Below are positions 54,056-62,774 of a stretch of DNA of 64,000 bases, piece after piece (positions within the stretch are counted from its first letter, which is position 1; each line of letters starts with the position of its first letter). Origin of the DNA: Kribbella pittospori (GTDB taxonomy: Bacteria > Actinomycetota > Actinomycetes > Propionibacteriales > Kribbellaceae); NCBI RefSeq assembly GCF_004331465.1, contig NZ_SJKB01000012.1:1-64000 (forward strand). Reading direction: 5' to 3'. The notes under the pieces are model-generated. The model was not told where the DNA came from. It worked only from the letters and a program-made list of their open reading frames with translations, and searched no databases. Made by a program: the position numbers and the translations under genes.

Positions 54056-54071
54056 TGGCAAGCGTTTACCA
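54056..54071. promoter_or_regulatory. LacI-family operator-like TGGCAAGCGTTTACCA
   Basis: A 16-bp near-palindrome with a central CG, six of eight pairs matching, very close to the LacI/CcpA-type pattern TGGTAAGCGCTTACCA. It lies in the divergent region before the PL6-like lyase. No LacI gene is in the window. Confidence 0.5.
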
Positions 54072-54214
54072 ACGAAGCTGCGCGGATCTCCCGTGGGGCG
54101 GGACGGATGGGTGCCGGGTTCCGCGACACAGCCCCGGTGCGATCACGTCAGGTAGCGCCGGTAGCCTTCCGGCAATCGGCCTTTTCGGATTCGGGAACGA
54201 GGTGGATCGGGGCG

Positions 54215-55042
54215 ATGCCGGAGCGGAACGAGTCGCGCCAGGCGCTGCCCGACGTCGAGCTCCACCGGCCTTCGGAAGCCCGGCTCTACGACCTGTTTCT
54301 CGGCGGCAAGAACAGCTACGAGGTGGACCGCCGGCTGTTCCAGGAAGTCCTGGAGATCGCGCCCGAGGCACCGGACCTGGCCCGGGAGAACCGGCGCTGG
54401 CTGGGCGACGCGATCCGCTGGATGATCAGCGACGACGTCCATCAGTTCCTCGATCTCGGGTGCGGCCTGCCGGCTGCGCCGAACACCCACGAGGTCGCGC
54501 TGAAGGCCGATCCGCGGGCCAGGGTCGTGTACGTCGACAACGACCTGATGGCGATCTCGCACGGTCAGGCGCTGCTCGCGGACGACCGCAGCACGTTCTT
54601 CGCGGGCGCCGACCTGACCGACCCGGAGTCCGTGCTCGAGCATCCGGTCGTCACCGAGGCGCTCGACCTGAATCGGCCGGTCGGCATCATTCTCGGGCTG
54701 GTGCTGCACAGGATCCCGGACACCAAGCAGGTCCGGCGGTTGGTCGCCGACTACCTGGCCGCGGTGCCGCCCGGGTCGTACCTGGCGATCACGCATCCGG
54801 TGAACTCCCGGGACGGCAGCCGGCTGGGCGAGTTCGCGACCGCGGTCGAGGAGAAACTGAAGGAGTCCTTCCCGGCCCTCAGCTTCCGCGCTCCCGTCGA
54901 ACTCGCCGAGATCGTGGCTGGTCTCGAGCTGATCGAGCCGGGTCTGGTCGACCTGAGCGGCTGGTGGCCACCCGCCGAGCAGAAGCTCAGTCCGACCGGC
55001 GCTGCCCTGCTGCTGTACGTCGCTCTCGCGCGCAAGCCCTGA
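54215..55042 (+). CDS. SAM-dependent methyltransferase, DUF574 (Methyltransf_19) family
   Basis: A 275-residue protein. The family signature RPSEARLYDLFLGGKNSYEVDR near the start is diagnostic, followed by NRRWLGDAIRWM, FLDLGCGLPAAPNTHEVA and VVYVDNDLMAISHG. This family is almost restricted to actinomycetes and present in many copies per genome; its targets are mostly unknown. The methionine-cycle gene metH elsewhere in the window supplies its cofactor in general terms only. Confidence 0.9.
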   Translation: MPERNESRQALPDVELHRPSEARLYDLFLGGKNSYEVDRRLFQEVLEIAPEAPDLARENRRWLGDAIRWMISDDVHQFLDLGCGLPAAPNTHEVALKADPRARVVYVDNDLMAISHGQALLADDRSTFFAGADLTDPESVLEHPVVTEALDLNRPVGIILGLVLHRIPDTKQVRRLVADYLAAVPPGSYLAITHPVNSRDGSRLGEFATAVEEKLKESFPALSFRAPVELAEIVAGLELIEPGLVDLSGWWPPAEQKLSPTGAALLLYVALARKP

Positions 55043-55202
55043 CAATTCGCTGGTGGATCGACCCGGGTCGCACCGATGATGGGTCACATGTCTGCTCAGG
55101 CTGCTGCTGCCGCTCACTGATCACGCGGTTCCCCGCCTGATCACGCCCGTCCAGGTGGCGGGCCCCTTCAGCGTGCAGTCCACCAGCCTTGGAGCTCTTC
55201 TC

Positions 55203-56099
55203 ATGCACCCCACGTCATCATCGGCGGCGGTCGAGATCGCGTGCGACGAATCGGGGTTCTCCGGGAGCAATCTCCTGGATCCCGAGTCGCCCGTGATCAC
55301 CCACGCCAGTGTGGATCTCGACGTACCGGAGGCGGCCGAACTGGTCGCCGTACTGCAATCCCGGTTCCGCCGTCGGGGCACCACCGAGTACAAGTCCAAC
55401 CTGCTGCTCCGGCCCGAGCAGCGACCCGCGCTCGAGTGGTTCCTCACCACGCTGCGCGGGCACGCCCATGTCCACGTCATCGACAAGACGTCGTACGTCG
55501 CGAGTCGGGTGATCGAGTTGCTCGTCGACGAGCCGTCGTACGGCGATGGCACCCGGATGGGACGGGATCACGGGGATGCCGTGGCGGCGTTCCGGGATCG
55601 GACCGACTTCCTGGACGCGTTCCTCATCATGACGCGGACCAAGCGATTGCGGCTGCTCGACCATGCCGCGATCGACCGGTTCTTCGCGTTGCTGCCGACT
55701 GATGTGCCCGTCCTCCGCGAGGTCACGCGGGCGAGGGTCGAGGAGGTGCTGCTGCGGTTGATCGACGACGATCGTTCGATCCCGCCTCCGCTCGAACCGA
55801 TGGTGCCCGCGGTGGCCGACACGGTGTTGTTCTGGAGCGCCGGGCAGCGGTCGGTCGCGGTGGTGCACGACGAGCAGAGCGCGCTCACGCGAGGTCGGAT
55901 GGCGCGGCTCGGTGCCTTCCTTGCCGATGCCGTCGCGCCGGCACCGCCTCCGCTCCTCAGCCTGAAGCAGGTCGACTCCAGGCACGATCCTCGAGTGCAG
56001 GCGGCAGACTTCCTGGCAGGCATTGCCCGCTGGCTCGCTACCGACCCGACGCCGGTCCCGGCCCTGACCGAGCTACTCGATCCGTATCTGCCGGTCTGA
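55203..56099 (+). CDS. DUF3800-family protein (RNase H-like fold)
   Basis: A 298-residue protein. It starts with the acidic motif ACDESGFSGSN and ends with HDPRVQAADFLAGIARWLA, the two ends that define DUF3800 proteins, which are predicted RNase H-like nucleases or nucleic-acid binders often found in defence or mobile contexts. GGAG at 55191 is eight bases before the ATG; a GTG at 55155 is in frame. Two CTGATCACGC repeats, 20 bp apart at 55117 and 55137, lie upstream. No partner defence gene is adjacent. Confidence 0.7.
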   Translation: MHPTSSSAAVEIACDESGFSGSNLLDPESPVITHASVDLDVPEAAELVAVLQSRFRRRGTTEYKSNLLLRPEQRPALEWFLTTLRGHAHVHVIDKTSYVASRVIELLVDEPSYGDGTRMGRDHGDAVAAFRDRTDFLDAFLIMTRTKRLRLLDHAAIDRFFALLPTDVPVLREVTRARVEEVLLRLIDDDRSIPPPLEPMVPAVADTVLFWSAGQRSVAVVHDEQSALTRGRMARLGAFLADAVAPAPPPLLSLKQVDSRHDPRVQAADFLAGIARWLATDPTPVPALTELLDPYLPV

Positions 56100-56176
56100 C
56101 GCCCGCGCGGTCGTCGGCGGATGGCGGGTTGTTTGCTGGCTGGCGGGTTGTTGGGCGCCAGCGGTGAAACAACCCG

Positions 56177-56968
56177 CTAGTGAGGGCTGGAAACCCGCGA
56201 CCTTTGCTCGGCGAGGAAGGCTTCCCAGGTGCGGTGGCCGGTGGTGGCGCCGGTCAGGGTGAGGTTTCCGCCGGCGCGGTAGACCTTGCCGGCCTTGCCT
56301 GGAACGCGAACCGGCATCGACAGCCGGTGCTTTCCGGTGGTGCGCAGGTAGTCGCGGGCGAGCTCGCCCAAGCTGTAGACCTTCGGGCCGACCAGGTCCG
56401 GGACGAGGCCGGCGGGCTCGCCCAGCGCCAGCTCGACGAGCCGCGCCGCGACGTCGCGCCCGTCCACCGGCTGGAACCGCACGCCACCGGGGATCGGCAG
56501 CACCGGGAGCTTCGCCATCATGCGCGCGGTGTTCCAGGCGAAGTCGTGGACCTGTGCGACCCGCAGTACCGTCCACGGCACCGAGGACTCCCGCACGGCT
56601 TGCTCCGCGCCGAGCTTGGACTTGAAGTACGTCAGCGGGAGTTGGTCCACCGCGGTCACCGAGATGTGCACCAAATGCTTCACTCCGGCCCGCTCGGCCG
56701 CCCGCACCAGATTCCGCGTGCCGACATCGTCCCCCTTCGGCCCACCCGCGAGATGGATCACCACCTCCACGCCGTTCAGAGCGTCATCGATTCCGTCCCC
56801 CTGCAACAGGTCCGCCACCACATGCTCGACCCCGTCCCCAACCTCCTTCGGATGCCGACTCAGCACCCTGACCGTCCACCCCGCTTCCACGACCAGCGGC
56901 ACCACCAGCCGTCCCAACGTCCCAGTCCCACCCGTCACCAACATCACGCCCACAATTCCTCCACTCAT
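56177..56968 (-). CDS. NmrA-like NAD(P)-binding protein (SDR atypical)
   Basis: A 263-residue atypical SDR. The nucleotide loop is VTGGTGTLGRLVVP. HLAGGPKGDD, an ISVTAVDQLPLTYFKSK segment and a C-terminal GATTGHRTWEAFLA follow. It lacks YxxxK in the classical place, as NmrA-type proteins do; these bind NAD(P) to sense redox or reduce small ligands. The ATG at 56968 overlaps a GTG at 56971, and GGAGG lies upstream. It is divergent from the HIRAN gene. Confidence 0.82.
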   Translation of the reverse strand: MSGGIVGVMLVTGGTGTLGRLVVPLVVEAGWTVRVLSRHPKEVGDGVEHVVADLLQGDGIDDALNGVEVVIHLAGGPKGDDVGTRNLVRAAERAGVKHLVHISVTAVDQLPLTYFKSKLGAEQAVRESSVPWTVLRVAQVHDFAWNTARMMAKLPVLPIPGGVRFQPVDGRDVAARLVELALGEPAGLVPDLVGPKVYSLGELARDYLRTTGKHRLSMPVRVPGKAGKVYRAGGNLTLTGATTGHRTWEAFLAEQRSRVSSPH

Positions 56969-57113
56969 CACGACCCACCTCCGGGCCCCACCCCTCTGAC
57001 GTAGCCCACGAGACAGATGTGACTGGACGATGACCGCACAGCCATTCGCAGCCTGTGGTGTCGGTAACACTCGGGACGCCCGGAGCGATGGTGCCCGTGA
57101 CGAGGGGGGAACC

Positions 57114-58250
57114 ATGGGCTTACTCGATCGACTGATCGGACGCCGGACCGTCGTACACCCGACAGAGGTGCGGTTCACGGTGTTCGGCGGAGATGACGAC
57201 CTCGAGGTCGTGGGGGAGAGCCACTATCAGGATGCTTTGTGGGCCATCTGTGGTGCCCGCGTAGGTCAACGGGTTCGCGAACCGATTGTCGCGGTCCTTG
57301 TGCCCGAGCCGCAGAATCCGTACGACGAGAATGCCATTGCGGTGTACATCGGCCAGCACGTGGTGGGCTACCTGGACCGGGAGACGGCCGCGCAGTACGT
57401 CGCGGACATCCATCGATTGATGACCCTGCACGGCACGCACATCGCCTTGGAAGGCGTGGTCGTCGGAGGTGGCTATCGGGACCACGGACCGGGATTCCTT
57501 GGCGTCTGGCTCGAGCATGACCGGCGAGACTTCGGCGGTCAGCGTGCACCCCGAGGCAACGCGGAACATCCGGCGATGCGCACAGGTTTCACCGAAGCCT
57601 GGCTCACGGACGCCGCCGACGACTCCTACGACTTGTCCTGGTACGACGACCTGCCTGACGCGGACCGGCCGGCGATCGCGATGCTCCGCGACCTCCTGGC
57701 ATCGGATCCGGATCCGATCGATCGGCACTTCCAGTTCGCCGAGTTGGAGTCCCGGCTCTACCGCTGCCGCGACCTCTATACGTCCGCGCTGGACGAGTTC
57801 GACGAAGTCTGCCGTGCCCACGACGCCGAGATGGAAGGCATCTGCCGGGCCTTCATGACGAAATGGAACAAGATCCCGCTGCTCGAGACCTATCGGCAGA
57901 TGGCGATTCGCCAGCAGAAGAAGAAGGACTGGCAGGAGTGTTTGGCGTGGACGGAGCGCGGCCTGAGTCTGTACGGCGAGGCGGCGGCGCGGGAGGACGC
58001 CGTCGAAGATCTCCAGAAGCGCCGCAACCGGGCCTTGACCAAACTAGAGCAGGCTGCGCGGCCCGAGAAGCCGAAAGTTGTAGCCCGGCTCGGTGAGATC
58101 ACGCTTCTGCCATCTGCTGTCGATGCTCCGGCTCCGGCTCGGTCGGCTGACTTGGAAGTCCTGGTCTGCACTCGGTGCGGATCCGAGTTCGAGAGACTCC
58201 GGGTGCGCGGCCGCAAACCCCGGTTCTGTCCACACTGCAGCGCGTCCTGA
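57114..58250 (+). CDS. HIRAN-domain protein with C-terminal zinc ribbon
   Basis: A 378-residue protein. The HIRAN domain (about 20-145) contains VVGESHYQDALWAICG, the EPQNPYDENAIAVYI motif and VGYLDRETAAQYV. HIRAN domains bind DNA 3' ends or stalled forks, usually as part of a helicase or nuclease. A helical region (about 190-320) follows, and two CxxC pairs at the end (CTRCGSEF and CPHC) form a zinc ribbon. No catalytic domain is visible, so it may be an adaptor in DNA repair. The ATG follows a GAGGGGGGA ribosome-binding site. Confidence 0.82.
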   Translation: MGLLDRLIGRRTVVHPTEVRFTVFGGDDDLEVVGESHYQDALWAICGARVGQRVREPIVAVLVPEPQNPYDENAIAVYIGQHVVGYLDRETAAQYVADIHRLMTLHGTHIALEGVVVGGGYRDHGPGFLGVWLEHDRRDFGGQRAPRGNAEHPAMRTGFTEAWLTDAADDSYDLSWYDDLPDADRPAIAMLRDLLASDPDPIDRHFQFAELESRLYRCRDLYTSALDEFDEVCRAHDAEMEGICRAFMTKWNKIPLLETYRQMAIRQQKKKDWQECLAWTERGLSLYGEAAAREDAVEDLQKRRNRALTKLEQAARPEKPKVVARLGEITLLPSAVDAPAPARSADLEVLVCTRCGSEFERLRVRGRKPRFCPHCSAS

Positions 58251-58370
58251 CGGAATACTCGCCGTACGGACCTAGCTGGATGCCGGTCCGCAGCAAAATG
58301 TCGAGGGGTGATTTGGGGTTCCGACGTTGGTGGTGATGGCGCATCGTGCGTCGTACGCGAGGAGGTTGTG

Positions 58371-58745
58371 ATGAAGTACCTGATCCTGATCTATTCGAAT
58401 CCGGAGCCGTGGGGGCATCCGACGATCGACTTCACCGAGGTGGGGCGGGCGATTCCGGATGATGAGCGGGCGGCGATGCACAAGGAGTTCGAGGAGATGC
58501 TGGCGGAGATCTCGGAGTCGGGGGAGTTCGTGACGGCGCAGGCGCTGGGAGCGCCGGCCGAGTCGACGATCTACCGCGTCGGCTCGAAGGGCCGCCGGGT
58601 GGCGACGGACGGGCCGTACGCCGAAGCCAAGGAGCAACTGGCCGGCTTCTTCCTGATCGACGTCGCGTCCCGGGAACGGGCCGAGGAGCTGGCGTCCCGC
58701 TTCGCCGGTCCCGGAGACACTGTCGAGTTGCGTCCGGTGATGTGA
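58371..58745 (+). CDS. YCII-family protein
   Basis: A 124-residue YCII/DGPF-domain protein starting MKYLILIYSNPEPWG, with TDGPYAEAKEQLAGFFLIDV, the segment that names the DGPF family. Such genes usually pair with an ECF sigma factor; here the next gene is a VOC protein, coupled by GTGA overlap. GAGGAGG precedes the ATG. Confidence 0.82.
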   Translation: MKYLILIYSNPEPWGHPTIDFTEVGRAIPDDERAAMHKEFEEMLAEISESGEFVTAQALGAPAESTIYRVGSKGRRVATDGPYAEAKEQLAGFFLIDVASRERAEELASRFAGPGDTVELRPVM

Positions 58746-59122
58746 CGGTGCCCGGGATCCGCCTCTGCTCGCCGACGATCAGCTGCCCGAATGCGCTCGA
58801 ACTGGCGGCGTTCTACGCAGACATCACCGGTGGACGGATCGCGTACTCCGACGACGTCTGGGCGACTGTGGACGGACCCGGGGGCCGGATCGACTTCCAA
58901 AGCGATCCGGCCTATGTCCCGCCGACCTGGCCGGAGCCGACGGTTCCGATCCAGTTCCATCTCGACTTCGACGTCGACGACCTGAATGCCGCGGCGTCCC
59001 AGGTCCTGGCTGCGGGCGCCACCAAGTACACGCACCAGCCCAACGCCGACCACTGCCTGGTCTTCGCCGACCCGGCCGGTCACCCCTTCTGTCTGTCCAC
59101 CTGGGACCCGCTCAGCCCGTGA
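58742..59122 (+). CDS. VOC-family (glyoxalase-like) protein
   Basis: A 126-residue VOC protein. The first beta-alpha repeat reads CPNALELAAFYADITGGRI, and HLDFDVDDLNAAASQVLAAG with a final ADPAGHPFCLS closes it, the common 'glyoxalase_6-like' layout. It may bind a metal or an antibiotic; most members have no known ligand. It overlaps the YCII gene by GTGA. Confidence 0.82.
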   Translation: MTVPGIRLCSPTISCPNALELAAFYADITGGRIAYSDDVWATVDGPGGRIDFQSDPAYVPPTWPEPTVPIQFHLDFDVDDLNAAASQVLAAGATKYTHQPNADHCLVFADPAGHPFCLSTWDPLSP

Positions 59123-59255
59123 CTCCGGTCACGGCCGCAGGTATGGCTCCGGTCTCTGTCAGGTCTCGCCCAGCGAGACGTGACGTACGACGTACCGCCA
59201 GGCGTCCGGCTCGCCTACCCTGATTGAACTTACCGAGAGTCAGGAGGGGCGAGCT

Positions 59256-59855
59256 GTGACGACTGTCGTCCTGATGGGTCCACCGGGTGCCGGCAAGGGC
59301 ACGCACGCCGACAGGCTCGCCGAGCAAGCCGCCGTACCGGCCATCTCGACCGGCGACATCTTCCGCGCCCAGGTCGCCGCCGGGACGGATCTCGGCCGGA
59401 GAGCCCAGCAGTACCTCGACTCCGGTGCGTACGTACCCGACGACGTCACGATCGCGATGGTCCGCGAGCGGCTGGCCGAGGACGACGCCCGATCGGGCTT
59501 CCTGCTGGACGGCTACCCCCGCACCCTCGAACAGGCCGCCGTGCTCGACGAACTCCTCACCGCGCAGGAACGCCGCCTCGACGCGGTCGTCGTCCTGCGG
59601 GTCGACCAGGAGGTCCTGGTCCGCCGCCTGCTCCGGCGAGCCGAGATCGAGCATCGCTCCGACGACACCGAGGACGTGATCCGGCGCCGCCTCAAGGTGT
59701 ACGCCGACCACACCGTCCCGCTGATCGAGCTGTACGGCGACCGCGGCCTGGTGCACGAGGTCGACGGCGACGGCGAGGTCGCCGAGGTCCGCGAACGAGT
59801 CCTCCAGGTCGCCTACCGCCTCACCCTCGCCGAACGCCCCATCCCCGGCGCCTGA
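59256..59855 (+). CDS. Adenylate kinase-like nucleoside monophosphate kinase (short form)
   Basis: A 199-residue kinase. The P-loop GPPGAGKGTHA (about 8-18), the NMP-binding STGDIFRAQ and the DGYPRTLEQ motif identify it as adenylate kinase. The LID segment is short and lacks the four-Cys zinc site. It phosphorylates AMP or another nucleoside monophosphate. It lies outside the ribosomal-protein cluster where the main adk sits, so it is probably a second copy. GTG start with AGGAGGGG seven bases upstream. Confidence 0.87.
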   Translation: MTTVVLMGPPGAGKGTHADRLAEQAAVPAISTGDIFRAQVAAGTDLGRRAQQYLDSGAYVPDDVTIAMVRERLAEDDARSGFLLDGYPRTLEQAAVLDELLTAQERRLDAVVVLRVDQEVLVRRLLRRAEIEHRSDDTEDVIRRRLKVYADHTVPLIELYGDRGLVHEVDGDGEVAEVRERVLQVAYRLTLAERPIPGA

Positions 59856-59885
59856 ACAGCCGCGCCTGTCCGAGCGCGCGGCTGT
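59856..59885 (+). terminator. Hairpin terminator after the adenylate kinase-like gene
   Basis: A 10-bp stem ACAGCCGCGC/GCGCGGCTGT with a 10-base loop, beginning at the stop codon's next base and ending 16 bp before the convergent hemerythrin stop. It can serve both strands. Confidence 0.75.
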
Positions 59886-59900
59886 CCTGTCTTGGTGACG

Positions 59901-60533
59901 TCAGTTGCGCCAGACCGGGGCGACTGACTTGCGGTAGTTGCGGCCGAAGATGCCGTTGATGATGGTGAGGACGGGCTTGGGGACGGTGCCGGTGATGGCG
60001 GCGGATGCCTCGGGGTCGGCGCCGTCGAGGGCCCAGGCGAAGAACGTGCCGCCCTGCGCCGGGCTGACCTTGGAGAACTGCCGGCCCATCGCCTTCATCT
60101 CGGCGGTGTCCTTCTTCGCCAGGTACACCCCCTCGATCTCCGTCTCCTCGTGATCCAGGTGCAGCACGGTCACCCGCTGCAGCTCCTGCATCGCGGCCAG
60201 TGCGGTCGCCGCGTCCTCGGCGCTCGCAGTACGGCGAAGGGACGCGATCGCGTCGCGGGTCTTCGCCAGCGCGGCCGCCATCGTGTCGTGCTCGGCATCC
60301 ATCTGGGTCAGCACGTCCCGGCTCACCCCGATCGATTCCAGGGCCGGCCAGGCGATGTCGTGCTCACCTTCGTGGTGCCGTACCAACTGCTCGTCGAAGT
60401 TGGCCCATGCGGTCGCGAGCTGCTCGGCCCGCACCTGATCCCCCGCGGAGAACGCCCCCAGCGCGTCGACGAACCGCTGCAGATCCCGGCGGAACGCCGC
60501 GTGAATCGCTTTGTTCATGCTCATCTCAGCCAT
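59901..60533 (-). CDS. Hemerythrin HHE-domain protein
   Basis: A 210-residue protein with a four-helix HHE domain. Iron ligands are visible in HAAFRRDLQRF, RHHEGEHDIAWPAL, QMDAEHDTM and LHLDHEETEIEG. Such proteins bind oxygen, NO or iron in the cytosol. The C-terminal part (about 165-210) is variable. An ATG three codons later (60524) is an alternative start. Confidence 0.82.
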   Translation of the reverse strand: MAEMSMNKAIHAAFRRDLQRFVDALGAFSAGDQVRAEQLATAWANFDEQLVRHHEGEHDIAWPALESIGVSRDVLTQMDAEHDTMAAALAKTRDAIASLRRTASAEDAATALAAMQELQRVTVLHLDHEETEIEGVYLAKKDTAEMKAMGRQFSKVSPAQGGTFFAWALDGADPEASAAITGTVPKPVLTIINGIFGRNYRKSVAPVWRN

Positions 60534-60578
60534 AGCTCGGAGTGTAGGCTGAAGGACGCTTGAAGTGGGGGTGTCCGG

Positions 60579-60860
60579 ATGGGTACGACGGTCGAATTCT
60601 CCGGGACCGTACGCCGCTGGAACCCTGACAAACCGGGTGGTCTGGCCGTGGTCGACGTACCAGATGATTGCGTGACGCAACTAGGCGGCCGCAAGCAGCG
60701 ACGGGTGACCGGGACGCTGAACGGTGCGGAGTTCGCCGGCAGCACGATGCTGGTCGCCGGTGGTGGATTCTGTGTCGGGGTCAGCAAGGCTGCGCTGAAG
60801 GCGGCGAACGCCGCGGTCGGCGACGACGTCGAGGTCGTCCTGCAGCGGGAACAACCGTAG
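60579..60860 (+). CDS. DUF1905-domain protein
   Basis: A 93-residue protein with the DUF1905 fold: VEFSGTVRRWNP at the start, VVDVPDD, and a C-terminal VSKAALKAANAAVGDDVEV. These small proteins are often fused to a bacteriocin-protection domain; here that domain is absent. Function not known. It is divergent from the hemerythrin gene across 45 bp. Confidence 0.75.
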   Translation: MGTTVEFSGTVRRWNPDKPGGLAVVDVPDDCVTQLGGRKQRRVTGTLNGAEFAGSTMLVAGGGFCVGVSKAALKAANAAVGDDVEVVLQREQP

Positions 60861-60883
60861 GCCGGCGCCGGTTGTCGCTGAAT

Positions 60884-61933
60884 ATGCATGGTGAGTACAA
60901 GGTTCCGGGCGGCAAGCTCGTTGTTGCCGATCTGGATGTGATCGATGATCACATCCGGCAGGCGCAGATCAGTGGGGACTTCTTCCTCGAGCCCGACGAC
61001 GCGCTGGAGCGGATCAATGGTGCTCTTGCCGGTCTCCCCATTGCCACGCCCGCGGCGCAGGTTGCTGCCCGCGTGCGTGCCGTATTGGGGGACGGAGTCG
61101 AGATGCTCGGGTTCTCGCCCGAGGCCGTGGCCGTTGCCGTACGGCGGGCGCTGACCGGGGCGACCGGTTGGCGCGATCACGAGTGGGAGTTCGTGCACGA
61201 CGTACCGCGGGAGCCCGCGCTGCAGATGGCGCTCGACGAGGTGCTGGCCGAGCAGGTCGGTTCCGGTGAGCGGCCGCCGACGCTGCGGGTCTGGGAGTGG
61301 GCGTCGAACGCGGTCATCATCGGCAGCTTCCAGTCCCTGCGCAACGAGGTCGACCTGGAGGGCGCCGCCAAGCACGACGTGACAGTGGTACGGCGGATCA
61401 GCGGTGGCGGAGCCATGTTCGTTGAACCAGGCAACACCATCACGTACTCGCTTTACGTCCCCGAGTCACTCGTCTCCGGGCTGTCGTTCATCGAGTCGTA
61501 CGCATTCCTCGACGACTGGGTGATCGGCGCGCTGAACGATCTCGGCATCGCGGCGACGTACCAGCCGATCAACGACATCACCTCGCCCGCCGGCAAGATC
61601 GCCGGCGCCGCGCAGAAACGGTTCGCCGGTGGAGCCGTCCTGCATCACGTCACGATGGCCTACGACATGGACGCCGGGAAGATGCTCGAGGTACTGCGGA
61701 TCGGCCGCGAGAAGCTGTCCGACAAGGGAACGACGAGCGCCAACAAGCGGGTCGATCCGCTGCGCAGCCAGACCGGCCTCGATCGCGCCGAGGTGATCGA
61801 CCGGATGGCCGCGTCGTTCGGCAACCGCTACGGCCTTAAGTCAGGCACGATCGACAAGGCCACCGTGGATCTCGCCGAAGAGCGCGTCACCACCAAGTTC
61901 GGCACCGAGGAGTGGCTCACTCGCGTCCCGTGA
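60884..61933 (+). CDS. Lipoate-protein ligase A-type enzyme with N-terminal accessory domain
   Basis: A 349-residue enzyme. The first 85 residues (GEYKVPGGKLVVADLDV, FFLEPDDALERINGAL) form the small lipoate-ligase accessory domain that usually lies at the C-terminus or on a separate protein. The catalytic domain follows (about 100-345), with RRISGGGAMFVEPGN and the reactive lysine in SPAGKIAGAAQKRF. It adenylates lipoate and attaches it to E2 or GcvH proteins. The swapped order is unusual for LplA but is found in some actinomycetes and archaea. Its 3' end overlaps phzF by 17 bases. Confidence 0.85.
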   Translation: MHGEYKVPGGKLVVADLDVIDDHIRQAQISGDFFLEPDDALERINGALAGLPIATPAAQVAARVRAVLGDGVEMLGFSPEAVAVAVRRALTGATGWRDHEWEFVHDVPREPALQMALDEVLAEQVGSGERPPTLRVWEWASNAVIIGSFQSLRNEVDLEGAAKHDVTVVRRISGGGAMFVEPGNTITYSLYVPESLVSGLSFIESYAFLDDWVIGALNDLGIAATYQPINDITSPAGKIAGAAQKRFAGGAVLHHVTMAYDMDAGKMLEVLRIGREKLSDKGTTSANKRVDPLRSQTGLDRAEVIDRMAASFGNRYGLKSGTIDKATVDLAEERVTTKFGTEEWLTRVP

Positions 61934-62762
61934 TCGGTACGGCGTTTCCACTCACGCGGACTCTGGTGTCGTCGGCACGCAGTTCGACCTGGATGCGGCT
62001 CGGGCGACCCAGATCGTCACCCTGGTGCAGTGTCAGCACGACCGGCGGTTCGACGAGCCGGCGCTCGCGTAGATAGGCGCCGAACGCCGCAGCCGCGGCG
62101 CCGGTTGCCGGATCCTCGACCACACCGCCGACCGGGAACGGATCGCGCACGTGGAACACAGTCGGGGACTCGCGCCACACCAACTGCAAGGTCGTCAGAT
62201 CCCGCTGCAGCATGTAGGCGAGCAGCCGATCGAAGTCGTAGTTCAGGTCGGCCAGTCGTTGCCTGGTCGACGTACTCACGATGAGATGCCGCGCCCCGGC
62301 GTACCCGATGGCCGGCGGCAACTCAGGATCGAGCTCGTCCTCATGCCAGTCGAGGATCTCGAGTACGTCGCTGATGTCGTCGATCTCCTCGACGTGCGGC
62401 TCGACGCTGGTCAGCGTGGCCCGCAGTCCGTCCGGTGATTCCTCGACCACGACGGGCACGAGCCCGGCCTGGGTCGAGAAGACGAGCTCACCGGGACCGA
62501 TCCGCTCGGCCAGCGCGACCGCGGTGGCCACGGTCGCGTGCCCGCAGAACGGCACCTCGGCCCTGGGGGAGAAGTAGCGCACCGGGATCACCCCGTCGCG
62601 ACCTCCGGGACCGCTGGTCAGGAAGGCGGATTCGGAGTACCCGACGTCGGCGGCGATCGCCTGCATCTCGGCGTACGTGAGCCGGCTCGCGTCGAGCACC
62701 ACTCCGGCCGGGTTGCCGCCGGCCGGGTCGGACGTGAACGCCGTGTACCGCAGCACTGTCAT
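61917..62762 (-). CDS. PhzF-family isomerase/epimerase-like protein
   Basis: A 281-residue PhzF-fold protein. Both halves have the family motifs: FTSDPAGGNPAGVVL, the catalytic-Glu segment VGYSESAFL, FCGHATVATA and DPATGAAAAAFGAYL. PhzF proteins isomerise small acids, but most homologues have no known substrate. ATG at 62762 is used; a TTG at 62774 is in frame. The next gene upstream on the strand ends 12 bases away, so the two form a pair. Confidence 0.87.
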   Translation of the reverse strand: MTVLRYTAFTSDPAGGNPAGVVLDASRLTYAEMQAIAADVGYSESAFLTSGPGGRDGVIPVRYFSPRAEVPFCGHATVATAVALAERIGPGELVFSTQAGLVPVVVEESPDGLRATLTSVEPHVEEIDDISDVLEILDWHEDELDPELPPAIGYAGARHLIVSTSTRQRLADLNYDFDRLLAYMLQRDLTTLQLVWRESPTVFHVRDPFPVGGVVEDPATGAAAAAFGAYLRERRLVEPPVVLTLHQGDDLGRPSRIQVELRADDTRVRVSGNAVPITGRE

Positions 62763-62774
62763 CCGGTCATCCAA

